Of a stretch of DNA of 64,000 nt, positions 23,301 through 33,990 are shown in pieces. Source of the DNA: Thereva unica (lineage: Eukaryota > Arthropoda > Insecta > Diptera > Therevidae); NCBI GenBank assembly GCA_949987705.1, contig OX465285.1:91645975-91709974 (forward strand), written 5' to 3'. Position 1 is the stretch's first letter; every line of letters begins with the position of its first letter. The notes under the pieces were generated by a model, which made no database searches, had not been told where the DNA came from, and was given only the letters and a program-made list of their open reading frames with translations. The position numbers were made by a program, and so were the translations under genes.

Positions 23301-26300
23301 GGATAAAAGAAGATTTTTTTTGTTGAAGAATCTTCTTTTCGAAGCGGTCATGAAAATTTTATGGATTGATGCTTCCAATCGTAAAACCTTATTGTAGTCC
23401 AGATTAGATAAGATTAGGATCTTAGCTAGATATTTTTGTCTATTTTCTATTGCTATTGAGCATGTCGGCAGACAGATTTCTACCATATTAGATTCAACCA
23501 GGAAGAATGTTTTGGAGAGGTTTTATCATAAAAGCCGTGGTGTATATGCCGATGTTGCAGACACAATATAAGGAAGATATTTTTTATTGTTTGTGTAAAA
23601 CCTTGAAATTTTTATATTTTTTTTTTATCAGATAACCATGGTTATTCTTTTTATTTGTTTGAAACAATGTAATTGTATGTTTATGTAATATTTAGCAAGA
23701 AGACACATTCTTATATGGATTTATGTAATATGGAAGTTTTTTCGTTTAAAATAGATTTAGAAGCTATGAAAATTTTGGCTAGAAACTCGGTGAAAGGAAT
23801 TTCTGTACAGACCTTTTCAATGAACTTGGCACTAAATGATTTTGAGGCTATTTAGCTAAAAGAACTGTGGGCTGTATTCCAATTTTTCGTATAAAAATGT
23901 ATTGAAGAGGACTTGGATGAAAATTTGTGGTAGAAGTACATTCAGAGCGTTAAATATAGATACCGAACGGTGGATTCTTTATTCGTGGATAAATCTAAAG
24001 TAACTTAGTGCAACCTAGAATGGAACAGATCCTTGTGCTTAGCTCTGCGGCTCAGTACTCATTTTTATTTTGATAGAATCAATCCAGCTAAGCTATCTCA
24101 GCGTGGAAAATGTTAAAAGCTACCGGTTCTCGTTCGTGGTCAAGCAGCATTTTGGACGTGTTTGGTACTTAGTTGGGGTACCGTTTGGTATAACCACTGT
24201 CGACACTCGCGTTTTGGAAGGGTGAAAAGGTGAACTGCAACTGATGGATGCTCGCTCTCACTAGTGTCAATAAAGCGCCCTTTGTTGTATTCCACAGCGT
24301 CAGAAACGCTTCGGTGCAGTTTCCTAGAAAATTCGAAACTTTTCATGCAGTCCCACCGACGATTTACGTTAGCAATCCACGTTGAGAAGTTCAAAGATGG
24401 TGTACCACGGAGGGGTCTGTCAATCAACCCAAATAAGGCTACAATAAGGCTACAAAATGGACCTAGATCCTATCTGCATCCAGGGTGCCATAGTTGAGTA
24501 CTCAGACTCAGTCAAAAATTTGGGAGTAAAGTTAGACAAGAGACTGAACTGGAATGCTCAACTAGGATACGCCACCAGTAAATACGATCGTAAAACCTGT
24601 GGTCACTTATGCCGCTATAATTTGGTGACCCAAAACCAAAATGTGGTCAATTTTAATATCTCGATGGGTCTTACGAAAAAGATATTGTTTCAAAATGTTG
24701 CTGAAAAAGATATTGTTTCAATTTATTGCTGAAAAACATATTGTTTCGGTTTCTCGGTGAAGAACATATTGTTTCGTTTTTTTGCTGATATGTTTTGCAG
24801 CCAGAAAACGAAACAACATGTTCTTCACCGAGAAACCGAAACAATATGTTTTTCAGCAATAAATTGAAACAATATCTTTTTCAGCAATATTTTGAAACAA
24901 TATCTTTTTCGTAAGACCCATCGATCTGCTCTCCTTACACCCGTGACATCCTTCACATTAGTTCTCCATCTGCGACTGAAATCCACGTGATCTATATGAT
25001 TTGTACATGAATGATACCCAGGACATGTGCATCTTTTTGTGACAAAAGTAAATTCCATGTACCATGAGTTTGTGGAATTGTGGGATCTACAGAAGTCAAC
25101 GAAAAGCTCACCATTGTTGTTAGCAACTTGGCTTATGTTTTGTTGCTTAGGTCCAATCTCTGCGTTATGTACTCCTTTAGAATAGAGTGAAAGGCGTCAT
25201 TTAGTCGCCAATTCAAACTCGTCCTCACTCGTTCTTCAGTTGGATTGTACCATCGGGTTACCAAAGCTTAGTCTGATGCCCAGAAACTGGTGACCAACTA
25301 ATGAGACTGGACCTGGGTTCCTTGGTGAATACTACATCAACGGTACTCTGACGGTTTTCGGTTTGATTCCTGCCGGACTCATCGTTTTCAGAAGATGTGT
25401 GGTCTCACTAAACCCCATGATCTTTATATTGGGCTATTTCGTTGAAAGCTTCATGCAGCCGTCCATCAGAAATCAACGATCTTGCATCCCATGTTCCCAT
25501 TTGTGTCCTGATTTGAAAAGGAAAATCCATCTGGTTCTGATAGTCTGGTTCTATCAACCGCTTGTCCTCATTATTTAAAACAAATACATCGAAATCCCTA
25601 AAGTAAATTTACTTACTAAAAAAAATCAATAGGAGCCAAAAAGTCGGGAAACTTTTTGAACAAAGCAACGCCCACCCTTATTTTTCGATTATTTATTGTT
25701 GAAATCGAGATGCCTACACCCTCAACACGGGAGTAACAAACACTGTTTACATCAATACACAAGACAAAGTGCTGGACCTAGACTTTCACAACAAAAACAT
25801 GTAAACAAAAGCAGCTTATATGATGATAAAATGCACTTAGCGGAGTTCCACATGAGACAAAAACACAAAAGCTTGAAGGGTGATGAACGGACAGCATCCA
25901 TTTAGCCTATATTACTTTAGCTATAGGGTTTTTTTTGTAGTCGAAGGGCGAAATTAGAGTCCTGTAGTATCTGCGTAGCATTTTTGCAGTGAATAGCTTT
26001 TCAGTCTATTCACCCTTGACTACCATTAACATAGAATTTATCACGCATAACGACCGTAGGGGTGGGGTTTTTTAGAATTAACGAGGTTAAGAAACGCGCA
26101 GTTCCGCCAGCATAAACATGAATCCCCAAAAAAAGAAATGACATCATCAATGTAGCAAAATAACGCGATTAGGCTAGACTTCCGCGTTAAGCAAATCCAC
26201 TGTAGGGCGCCTCGTAAACAACCCGCCAACAACGGAAAAAGCTTTTCGTGTTTTCATCGCCATAGTATTTGCCCAAAAATACCCCAACCCACTTTCACTT

Positions 26301-29300
26301 TCACTGGAGAAAGTGTTTGGTTGGAACCAGCTCAAGGACAACGTCCACATAAACAAAGAGGGATATAGGATTCGCAGGATTTGGGATTCAACTGAAACTG
26401 GCCTTAAACGGTTTTATTGAAAGCAGTTTCTGTTCCGAAATTAACATAGAAACGATAAGGACGAAAACTTGATGGTCCTTTTTACGAAGTCACGAAGACG
26501 CGATGATTTTTTTTTTTTGGAGCTTTGCTCCTCTCCTCCATAATAAATTAATCCCGCCATAGACATCGAGGCTCGGATAGTCGCTTTTATTAGTCAATGA
26601 GCTCACATGTTTGGTATTTTAATTAGGACCGACTAGTAGAACACATGCGTGCCCCATCGGGGCAGACTTCAAAAAAATCGGAAGCATTTCTTCGCATTCA
26701 AGATGACCTAATCTGTGGCTACGCCTTCGCATTTGTATCGATTACTAGCAAGTAGCATTAAGGACATCATCTACTGGGCGAATAGGCTATTTTCATGTCC
26801 TTCATTGCATGTAAATAATAAAGGTGTTTACTTACCACCATTGCACTGGTTTACATTTACATTTCATTACTTTTGGTGGGGGGTAATTTGCGGGGCGTGA
26901 AAATTGTGTTTATAGCTGAATAATTGTTTTTCATAGAAAGTGAATTTGGACAAAAATATTTCTGGGTTGTATATTATTTTATGGCACTCCTGATTAATTA
27001 ACGATGTAAGCAAACTCTCTCTCGCTTTTATATTAATGACATGTGTCCCCAAGTAATTATTTTTTAGGGAGAGTTAATTATCATGGCATTTATAAGCTTG
27101 AAAGAATTTTATAACAAATTGGATTACATTAAGGCTCATTAGTTTAGGTGTAATGCAAGTCGTTAGAAAGATTTGAAATTACGTGTGTGTTAAGTGTTAG
27201 TAGCAAGCGGAAATTGAAAAATAGCTTTCATAAAAAATTCAGATGATCGTCAAGTTTCATTAAAATTTGATCTCAGTAATTATTTGTATCTGAGTGTTTC
27301 GTTTTCTGCATTTTTGTTGAATCATGGTTGTAAATATTAAAGAACTTCATTTTTATTTATTGGATATTTTGTTTAGAATTTTCCATTTATAAATATAGAT
27401 ATATGTTGTATCATGATTCAAGTTAAACGATTTTTCATAATCACAGCAATCGGTTAGCGTTTCTTCACTAGCAGCTAGATTATGAATATCGCTCATTTGT
27501 TAAACCGAATAAAAAACACGCGTGTTCCTTTTCACCAATAGACACTGGACTTTTATTTAAAACTCACAGTTGCATTTTAGGTTCTGCCCTTTGCTGCCAG
27601 GTGGAGCAATTTTTGAGAGGGAAGGACACAAGTTGTTGAGGTTGCCACCTGCCGACTGATACAGCACGGGTACCTTGTACCGGTTAGGACCAGTGAAGGC
27701 GAAAGGCTAGCAGGACGGTGCAACGCGTGGCTCGACCCATGCCCTGAAATTAAGAGTCTCATGATCTTTGGATTGACTTTTAGTTTACATCAGCTAAACA
27801 AACGCCTGCAAAACCACTCCCAGGCAAATCGAAGCATCCTTTGATGACAGATTAAGAGGTAAACTCATTAACACCACTGCTCGCAGGAAAAACTTCTGGT
27901 CCTTGGAAACCTCCATTAGGAAAAATTTCACCACATCGTTGCCCCCTTCTTTCATCCACGATGGGAAGGTGCTAACCGAGAGCAAATCCAAGGCCAACTT
28001 ACTCGCATATCTCGGTCCAGCTCTGCCGTGGGTCAGACATTGTACATTTGGACATATTCTTTTACAGATAAAGGTATCGAAGATTAAAATAGATCTGGTA
28101 TCAAAATATGATCTATGGATCTAAAGAAACTCAAAGTCAGTGGTCTCCAAACTTTTAGGGCCCTAGGGAAACTTTGCATACTCGGTGGGGTGCGCCATCT
28201 AACTCCGACATTTTTGAGCCGATTTTGACAAATGAGCAAGATTTATTTAGGTTATTCTCTACCATTTATTTCAAATCAGTTTTTGAATACAATGACGATT
28301 AAATGACCTCCATTCGATACGCAAAATGCGGTTGTCTTCGGCCGTTATAGCATCTACTTCGGCTCGTATGTTAGCTCTGAGTTCGTCAATGGTGGTCTTC
28401 GGCTTGCTGGCATAAATTTCGTCATACCGTTTTCATTTCACCCGTTTTCGAATGCAAGAAGTGCACCAGAACCACAGGTTGTCGAGGGTTTGTCGAACTT
28501 TGAAAAAATATGGTCCCATGATGGTGTTTTGAGCACAGTTCAACCCAAACAGTTAAAATAACGTGTGGGTTTTCTGTCGTTGTCTATGAGCTTCGTTCGT
28601 CAACAAAATATTGTCCCAAAAATCTGGCTCGGCAACGATCATTCTAGCGACGGCATTTCCATATTACAAACGACGCGGCTTAAACGTAAAAAACGACCTA
28701 AAATAAAGCCGCAAAATGTGCAAAAATTTAGTGTTAATCAAAACAATCGTCAACTGCAAAAATAAATGTGTATATTGTAAATTTACCATTTCAGTTAACA
28801 ATATAACAATATAAATATGTGTTACTGAGGTTAATCTCAATCCAGTTTGTATAGTATGGTGAACTTTAATCTTTTGGCTCATTCCAAACATAATTTTTTA
28901 ATATAAATTAATTTTTCTTGTCACATTTTATCACATCTACACCTTTATTATCCTTGCCATATTAAACTGTAATGAATTTGACAATAATTCGAAAATACCA
29001 GAAGACATAATTTTAAAAGTGTGGTAATTTTTTTTAATACCTCATTACTACACACCATTAAAATTTATCTACTGTAAAAAAAACTTTTCTAAATTCTTTT
29101 TTTATAAAAATATCACAATTTTGTTTTCTTATTTTGATGGAAACAAGTAGAACATGAAGAACAAGAATTATTTTCTGTGTGTTTACCATATCAAAAAAAT
29201 AAAAAAATAAAAAAAATCTTAATTTTATAAAAATTCTTACGTAATTTTCAAAGAATTCCTCTTTTCCTGAAAATTACGAGATTTTCTTGAAAGCTTTCCG

Positions 29301-32300
29301 CATTTTTTAAACAAAATAAAAAATAAATTTAAAATGTGCTAAATTTAGAATTGGAAAACTTTTGCCTCCTTTATAATTCTGAACATTTTTTGTAGTAAAT
29401 AAGTAAATATTTTTACATTTATAAGATAACTTTTTTTTATATTTATGAATATTTTTATATTTATTGCTAAAAACATTTTTTAGTTGACGCTCTGCGATGC
29501 TGGACATGCAAGACAGAAAATCATGCTTGGTGCACAGAGTCTGAAGGACTAAATGACACACTGAAGCAGAATCAATTGTTTTGGAAGGACTGTCAGCCGG
29601 GTGATGGTACAAAGGCTGTTTGTAGGAGGATTGAAAAGAAAGGTGAGTTAAAGAACTAGGTATTATATCTTCATAAGAAAGAATCGTGTATATTTTTTCT
29701 TTTGAAATTTTTACTTTTTTTGGAATTTTTTAAAGATTTGAGCGTCACTTTTCCAGCGAAAGTTTGGTCTACCTTTACATTCGCATCACATAGCCATTAT
29801 TGCACTCTATTTTCACAATAAGAAATCGCCAACAAAAGTTGCTACCGTTTGGAATATATTCACTGGTATTCCACAATGCAGAATCTTTTAGTATCCTACA
29901 AGCTAGATCCTGTAGAGGTGCGAATTGGGAATTGGACCTCTTCCTAATAAAAGCTATATTCACATTTAGCCTGTTCACTCAAGTAAAAGGAAACAACAAA
30001 AAACGACGTTGATCGCCTGCAAGATCAAATTGTATTGGAGAGATATAGAGAGATATGTAGGTATCAGGCCCTAGCAGAAAGTATAGTTCTCTAAATAATG
30101 CAGGGAAATGGATAAATCTGAAGATTATTCTGCCAGATGTCAAGAAGGAAACTGTAAGTTACAAACGCAACTGAAAGCTATGCATTGGCTATATGCAATC
30201 GTTCTCAGGTCTATGGTCCATTACGCTGCTCTAACATAATGGCCTAGAGATATACAGAATCACAGCTGCGAAAACTAAAACATTGCCTGCCTAAATATTC
30301 CAAGCACAAAAAATAGCTGTTCTACCATAGGCGCTACTTTATGCCTATTCCTGTACACATCAGAGTAGTTGCTCTCATCGCTTAGCTCAAGTGATGCATT
30401 TAGAGACGAACAAATATTACCGTTCAAGCGAAAGTACGCCGTTACCGAACGCTGATCCTTCCGATTCTTCTTTATGGATCAGAAAAGTGGACACTGCTCA
30501 AAATGACGTCAATAAACTCGAGGTCTTCCAAATGCAATGCTTGAGGCAGTTTCTTGGTGTCTCACTCCGCGATCGAAACGAGACAGTTAGGCAAAGATGC
30601 GATCAACAGACACTGATCGAAGAAGAAATTCAAAAACGTCGACTACGGTAGTTTGGACATGATTGCCGAATTAGCTGATAACCGCTTGCCATGTAAACTT
30701 CTCTGGTGAGACCGTCCGGCAGATTTGAGAATTCAGCGATTGGCACCGAAGAAAACGTGGCTGAAGAATATCGAGGGCAACTTAAAAAATCAACGATTAT
30801 CAGTAAATCGAGGCTCGAGACGTCGTCAAAAATCGTCAAGAGTGGAAACGAATCGTGAATGGAGTGCGAGACCCAGCGGTGCCGACAGTAGCGTATCCGT
30901 TGCAGGGATGTCTTGCTCGGACCGCCAGTTAACGGATCAAAGAAGAAGAAGAGGACCGACTGCAGAGTATTAAGGTACTAATGCAGCTAAAGATATAGAT
31001 GCGAACTTTAAATTGATAACCACATGCTCCAACAAACCTGAGACCCAGTAAGACATTCATTTATTAATATACGTAACAACGAAGAATTCCAGTCAAATAA
31101 ATTAGAAGCTTACGGATCTATAACCTGAGATACAAACAGCGCTAAGAACGATTTAGGTGTAGGACTGGATATTTATGGTCCCAGATGTCAAATTTCTATG
31201 GCACTAGATGGTAAATCTACAATTTGTTCAAGCTAAGTTGATGACCAGAGAAAAATGCGCCGAAGTTCGTATATCCCAAAACACCATTGGCACCAGCATG
31301 ATTCAAATAGGCCGCTGTAAAGGAACTTAGATACTTGATCGCTGAGGTTATGCTTTTTCCCAGGGAAAACGAAAATTCCCAGCATATTCTCACCTTATCC
31401 TACCGAGTAAAATATCTTGGTCTAATACTGGAGCCTGTATAGCCTTCTACGCCTGTAAAAAGACTTTTAGCAACAGATGGGGTCTCAAGCCAAAGATGAT
31501 CTTGTGGATATACACAAATATGGTATGTCGAATTCTCACTTATGCGTCGGTAGTATGGTGGACAGCTGGGAAGGGTCCAGAGAACGGGCAACAGGGGCCA
31601 TGAGGAAATGCCCCACGAAAACTCTCAACGTTCTCTTGCGCCTACTCCGCCCCGAAAATGCGGTTGCTTGCCTAGTTTCTTCGCTTTCCTGATTCTGGTC
31701 AATTCGGCAGGTCGATCACCCTCCTCTTTTCACACCCTAAACTTGGGACCAGACGACGGCGGAGTTAGTGGAGCGATGTAGAGTTGTTCGTCTGGGTTCC
31801 GGCCATAGGAACATAGAGGGGAATGAGAAAGCCGACTACATAGCTAAGCAGAGAGTCTCTCTTCGGAGCAACCCAACACTTAGCAGCCCAATTGGTGGGG
31901 TCGAAAAAGCTTTTTTGACTATCTCGCCAGCCAAAAATGGAGAGCACTGGAAACCTGCACCATCTCTAGGGAGACTTGGCCGACAAAAAAAATGTGCCTC
32001 TTAAACAGACCCCGACGAGATATTGCCAGAGTCAATCGTTACGGGATATCAGGCCATAGGAGACCATGTCTGAAGATCAAATCACTTTTCTTCTTCTTTA
32101 ACTACTCTTCAACCGAGATCCTGTCCGGGCCTCTCGCAACTGTTTTCTCCACGGGTTCCGATTCTGAGCCGATGTCATCCAGTTGTGGCAACAAAACGGC
32201 ACACCAAGCGCTAATTGAGCCTCTGGTCGCACTGCAGGCAGTTTTTCACCTAGCTATGTACTTAGATCGCCCAAAGTTCTCGCTAGAAAGAGCTGTGCCA

Positions 32301-33473
32301 TTCTAAGACACATACCGGGCCGGTACATACTGAATATTTAGTGGAGCAGAACTAACTTGCGGCATATCAATATCCTAGTTAAGATCGACTGTTCAATTTC
32401 GGTAAGTGACTAGTTTCCCAATATAGGTTTTACGACAGACCAAAAAATTAATCGAAATCGATGCCACAACGTGCCTATATCCCTACAGTATTCAGCACTC
32501 AAAATCATGCCTAATCACCAGATAAGAGTCACAGAATAATTTCAAGTTCTGGTCACTTTAATCAAAGTACATATTATTGTAATAATTTAGGACTGACCAA
32601 CGAGATAAACCACTTCTGAAGTAGCTCCTGAAACAGTGGAACAATTACTGTGCTGTTGCGATGTGTAGAGCACTAAATCGCCTCGATCGCCTCTCCTTAA
32701 CACCGAAAGGGATGTAGAAATTTGATCTTACCTACGCTCTTCATATGCCACTTTCAAAGCCTTAATGTGAGCTAGGAATAACGTTTGACAAGATCTTACA
32801 AATAAACTATAAAGGTTATAGGAATATCTTCCAGGACACTTTGTCGTAACTCCAGAGCCTGGCCAGGAAAAATAGGGTGTCTCTCTTCTGGATCCCGGTT
32901 GAGGGTAATGATACTGCAGACAATAGAGTGGTCTGAGACTTTGGCCCAGGGCAAAGGAAGGGTTCTATTCTGTGTCATCTAATGGTCCACTTCCAAGTCT
33001 CCAAGAGGACTCGGATGAGAGATTGAACCTAGCCTACGATAATGCTATAAATATCGTTCACTTTATACAGGGCGGACCCTAGGCTGTTGGTAAGATATCT
33101 GACTGGCCAAAAGGTCTGCTTTATAACCTCTACAACTGCCTTATTTCATAAAATTTTGCAACGATCAGTTCATAACTTCAACAACAAACTTGGTTAAATC
33201 TAATTAACAATTTTTTATCCTTCTTTTATAGAAAACGGCGTAAAACTCATTAGTCGTGACTGTTACCAAGAAAGACCAACAGGTAAACAATCATTAGAAG
33301 AATGTCTCCATGGTATTTACTACAGCGAATCATCAATATCAACGACTGACGCAAAAGCTCATCGTGTAAAATGCTCACTATGCGCTGATGGAGATTTCTG
33401 CAACAGCGCCAGCAGCTTCATACCAAAAGCTATTGTTGTAGCTGCTTTAGCAATTTTGGCTAAAATTTTATGA
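14316..33473 (+). CDS. Ly6-2: Ly6/three-finger GPI-anchored protein, 3 exons, 152 aa
   Basis: Coding exons are 14316-14373, 29484-29642 and 33232-33473, phase 1 throughout. The signal peptide is MVKFSLVIAVFFLAVSF. The mature part opens DALRCWTCKTENHAWC and continues with DC, VCRR, SRDCYQ, EECLHG, CSLCADGDFCN and a hydrophobic end (AIVVAALAILAKIL) that should be replaced by a GPI anchor. The last residues, AILAKIL, are nearly identical to Ly6-1, so these two are the closest pair. Intron 1 is 15.1 kb and has a GC donor. An opposite-strand gustatory receptor gene sits in it. The large, repeat-filled introns could affect expression, but that is inference. Confidence 0.87.
15880..16696. mobile_element. 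Non-autonomous hAT-type element with 8-bp TSD
   Basis: The ends are CAGTGATTCCCAAAGTGGGC on the left and TTTGGGAACCACTG on the right. The identical 8-bp duplication TTCTAGAG flanks it at 15872-15879 and 16697-16704. The 817-bp body has no transposase. It contains about three degenerate repeats built around GAGACGGCCGCCATGGATCT, then ATTGAGTATACC. A fragment of the same internal repeat occurs inverted at 47993-48210. Confidence 0.88.
17220..17620 (+). pseudogene. Dead mariner transposase fragment
   Basis: Consecutive pieces in different frames read LGIDHKTLLNHLHKPEYKK, then HALLKRNENDQFLKSLITGD, then KVMLCLW, a stop and DWNFIVHF. They match in order the mauritiana/mellifera-type mariner protein: the DNA-binding end, the (I/V)TGDEKW block with the first catalytic Asp, and the CVWWDWKG block. 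The residues after ITGD are altered, stops are present and the C-terminal third is not found. Terminal repeats were not located. Confidence 0.85.
18052..18348 (-). pseudogene. RTE-like LINE 3' end (ORF2 C-terminus)
   Basis: 98 codons with KLADHIIRMEDNRIPKRLM, then PVGRPRIRWIDSVTADAE and NWRHAARDRQTWRNALEEAK. This is the typical tail of RTE/BovB-clade ORF2 proteins (GHVxRMxxxRxPK, GRPRxRWxD, RNWRxxAxDRxxWR). The open frame suggests a fairly recent 5'-truncated insertion. Confidence 0.8.
18529..18975. repeat. GCGTTCCTTTTCTGCT repeat set
   Basis: GCGTTCCTTTTCTGCT occurs at 18529-18544 and again at 18925-18940, and its inverse AGTAGAAAAGGAACGC occurs at 18960-18975. The outer pair could be terminal repeats of a 447-bp MITE and the inner pair a small hairpin. 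No clear target duplication. Confidence 0.55.
19129..19290 (-). CDS. Gustatory receptor exon 2
   Basis: A 59-nt intron ends TTTTTACAG. The exon begins IEEFLIQTMLKEIKLT and carries the Gr C-terminal signature, then stops at TGA (19131-19129). The poly(A) signal AATAAA lies directly after the stop (plus-strand TTTATT at 19123-19128), giving an extremely short 3' UTR if used. Confidence 0.83.
   Translation of the reverse strand: MEEFLIQTMLKEIKLTICGLFSLNNKFGLAALQGAILHIVILFQLDSGTSNVS
19129..20354 (-). CDS. Gustatory receptor (7tm_7 / Gr family), 2 exons, 388 aa
   Basis: The exons, in minus-strand order, are 20354-19350 (335 codons) and 19290-19129 (53 codons plus TGA). The protein is a seven-pass insect chemoreceptor and probably a ligand-gated channel subunit in taste neurons. 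Hydrophobic segments lie near residues 6-22, 50-68, 86-103, 138-158, 176-204, 252-274 and 282-304, and a last one falls in exon 2. Family marks are FKQH near residue 31, LVNELVVYN (112-120) and the exon-2 sequence LFSLNNKFGLAALQGAI followed by LHIVILFQL, which fits the C-terminal TYxxxxxQF signature with TY as LH and QF as QL. Usual Gr length is 350-450. The reading frame is intact. It lies wholly inside intron 1 of Ly6-2 in antisense. The ligand is unknown. Confidence 0.88.
19350..20354 (-). CDS. Gustatory receptor exon 1
   Basis: Starts ATG at 20354 and runs 335 codons, ending DDYQDKM before a GTATAT donor at 19349. Reading through would add only nine residues and a stop and lose the conserved C-terminus. 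Confidence 0.85.
21045..21300 (-). pseudogene. LINE reverse-transcriptase fragment
   Basis: Nucleotide-level relative of 36610-36975 (shared GGTAAGAT, TTCCAAGCCTCT and TGTGCTCATTA). That segment reads as RT N-terminal sequence on the minus strand, so this is a shorter piece of the same LINE. Confidence 0.6.
21478..21764. repeat. Fragments of two dispersed repeats
   Basis: 21478-21530 matches one end of the MITE at 58169-58316 (GAGCTCCAATTTGC, TTTGCGTTTGGGATGTA). 21660-21764 ends GAGTACCAATTCCGCATCCC and is the inverse of CTAGGGATACGGAATCGGTA at 57925 onward. Confidence 0.6.
22102..22123 (+). repeat. A22 homopolymer tract
   Basis: An uninterrupted run of adenines, possibly the tail of a retrotransposed copy. 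No recognised LINE sequence lies immediately upstream. Confidence 0.8.
24370..24660 (+). pseudogene. LINE reverse-transcriptase C-terminal fragment
   Basis: Pieces read RGLSINPNKA and, in another frame, SVKNLGVKLDKRLNWNAQLG. These are the GLSxNPxKT and VKYLGVxLDxxLxW blocks that follow the catalytic core in Jockey/LOA/R1-type LINEs. A frameshift separates them. The hairpin at 24661 begins at the end of this fragment. Confidence 0.7.
24661..24924. repeat. 264-bp near-perfect hairpin of 28-bp modules
   Basis: The left arm (24661-24780) and right arm (24805-24924) are about 120 bp each with a 24-nt loop and only about two mismatches by eye. The ends are TCGATGGGTCTTACG and CGTAAGACCCATCGA. Within the arm four modules of exactly 28 bp start at 24675, 24703, 24731 and 24759. 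All carry an ATATTGTTTC core, followed by a variable part and GCTG or GGTG. A transcript from either strand would fold into a long double-stranded hairpin. Confidence 0.92.
25408..25508 (-). pseudogene. LINE endonuclease N-terminus fragment
   Basis: Minus-strand translation gives MGTWDARSLISDGRLHEA, then FNEIAQYKDHGV and a stop. This matches the opening (TWNVRSLYxxGxL...ExxKYxxDI) of the APE-type endonuclease of RTE-like LINEs. Confidence 0.65.
27780..28030 (+). pseudogene. LINE linker region between endonuclease and RT
   Basis: Reads TTARRKNFWSLETSIRKN, then SLPPSFIHDGKVLTESKSKA and NLLAYL. This is the FWxLxKxxxxN...PPLxxxDG...KAxxLAxxF segment that precedes the RT domain in CR1/Jockey-group LINEs. 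Both sides degenerate quickly. Confidence 0.6.
28138..28570 (-). pseudogene. Transposase C-terminal relic next to a hAT-like end
   Basis: At 28138 the plus strand starts CAGTGGTCTCCAAACTTTT, a common hAT terminal sequence. The partner end is not found. Between about 28290 and 28530 the minus strand reads TIMGPYFFK, then KRYDEIYASKPKTTIDELRA and NIRAEVDAI. This resembles the end of a mariner-like DDE transposase (GPYFFE...VYxxKPxTxxELKxxIRxEI) with the middle deleted. Whether the two belong together is unclear. Confidence 0.5.
29484..29642 (+). CDS. Ly6-2 exon 2
   Basis: 53 codons between TTTTTTAG and GTGAGT. It encodes DALRCWTC, AWC, DC and VCRR. Length and phase equal Ly6-3 exon 2. Confidence 0.88.
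30120..30300 (+). pseudogene. LINE ORF2 fragment (post-RT)
   Basis: Reads LKAMHWLYAIVLRSMVHYAA followed by LT, a stop and WP. This corresponds to the WxYTAIVRPMLxYGALVWW block after the RT in LOA/Jockey-like elements. Confidence 0.6.
30500..30975 (+). pseudogene. RTE-like LINE 3' end (ORF2 C-terminus)
   Basis: Pieces read FQMQCLRQFLGVSLRDRNET, TLIEEEIQKRRLR and APKKTWLKNIEGNLK, followed at nucleotide level by a CTTGCTCGGACCGCCAG segment and a GA-rich AAGAAGAAG tail. This is the MRCLRRILGVSLRDR...EEExxRRRLRWFGHV...APRKTW series of an RTE-type ORF2. The last 60 bp recur at 51925-51990. One frameshift interrupts it. Confidence 0.75.
31100..32330 (+). pseudogene. Rearranged LINE RT/RNase H remains
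   Basis: Recognisable blocks are an RNase H start (DLGVGLDIYGPRCQISMALD, 31150-31210), an RT thumb (YRVKYLGLILEPV, about 31400), the connection WGLKPKMILWIYTNMV and ILTYASVVWWT (31470-31560), TGAMRKCPTKTL (about 31600) and an RNase H end (SGHRNIEGNEKADYIAKQ, about 31795-31850). In an intact LOA/Jockey-like ORF2 the RNase H start should follow WGLxPK, so the order is permuted or two copies are mixed. Segments 31670-31760 and 32130-32195 recur inverted at 51600-51890. Confidence 0.65.
33232..33473 (+). CDS. Ly6-2 exon 3
   Basis: Starts ENGVKLISRDCYQE after the phase-1 junction, has EECLHG, CSLCADGDFCN and the hydrophobic GPI signal, and ends TGA at 33471-33473. Confidence 0.88.
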
Positions 33474-33990
33474 TATTAAAATTAAGTAATATTATTTTTT
33501 TATTTTTGTTTTAAAAATTACAAATTTTTTGTTTTTTGAAAAGTTCAATTAAGAGTTCATAAAAATATTTACATATATTCTATTATATAAAAACAAAGTC
33601 TGGGCGCTTTTGCTTTTTTCGTAAAATGTAACGATATTGTAAAGGAACAAGTTTTTGTTTTGGTTTTTGTCGAATTTCGAATTTATTGCAAATGCATTTA
33701 AATATTGTCGTTTTGTTTTTCTTTTTTTAACAAAGTATATATGTATATTGTTGCTTGACGAATTTATCTATGTATTTTAAAGAGTTTGTGCAGTTGGCAA
33801 AAAGATATAAGAATTTATTTTAATATAAAAAAACATTTAAAAATTTATTGTTGAGAAAACACCATTTGAAATATATATATATGAACGTTCTAATGAATAT
33901 TGTGTTTGTATAGATTTTGTTTTTTATCTCAAGAAGCAAATGGAAAAATAATCAAGAGGTCCAGATGAAGTTCCACGTGAATTGATAAAA
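33474..33990 (+). other. Ly6-2 3' UTR and A/T-rich flank
   Basis: A/T-rich with no ORF. ATTAAA right after the stop is the only near-canonical poly(A) hexamer close by, so the true cleavage site is not determined. Confidence 0.4.

Larger units (their letters stand above)
14374..29483 (+). other. Ly6-2 intron 1 (15.1 kb, GC-AG)
   Basis: Starts GCAAGT and ends TTTTTTAG. It contains a hAT-type element, a mariner relic, LINE remnants, the antisense gustatory receptor gene and a 264-bp hairpin. I see no gene in 14820-15870, 20400-21000, 21770-24000, 25600-27540 or 28900-29480, the last being strongly A/T-rich. Confidence 0.75.
29643..33231 (+). other. Ly6-2 intron 2 (3.6 kb), LINE-filled
   Basis: GTGAGT donor and TTTTATAG acceptor. 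It holds at least three LINE remnants (30120-30300, 30500-30975, 31100-32330). 32340-33230 has no recognisable gene apart from the short shared repeat near 32860. Confidence 0.75.

Noticed and set aside
24671..24859. 62-codon ORF across the hairpin
   Set aside because: It simply reads through the 28-bp repeats of the palindrome, and its periodic sequence is explained by the DNA repeat.
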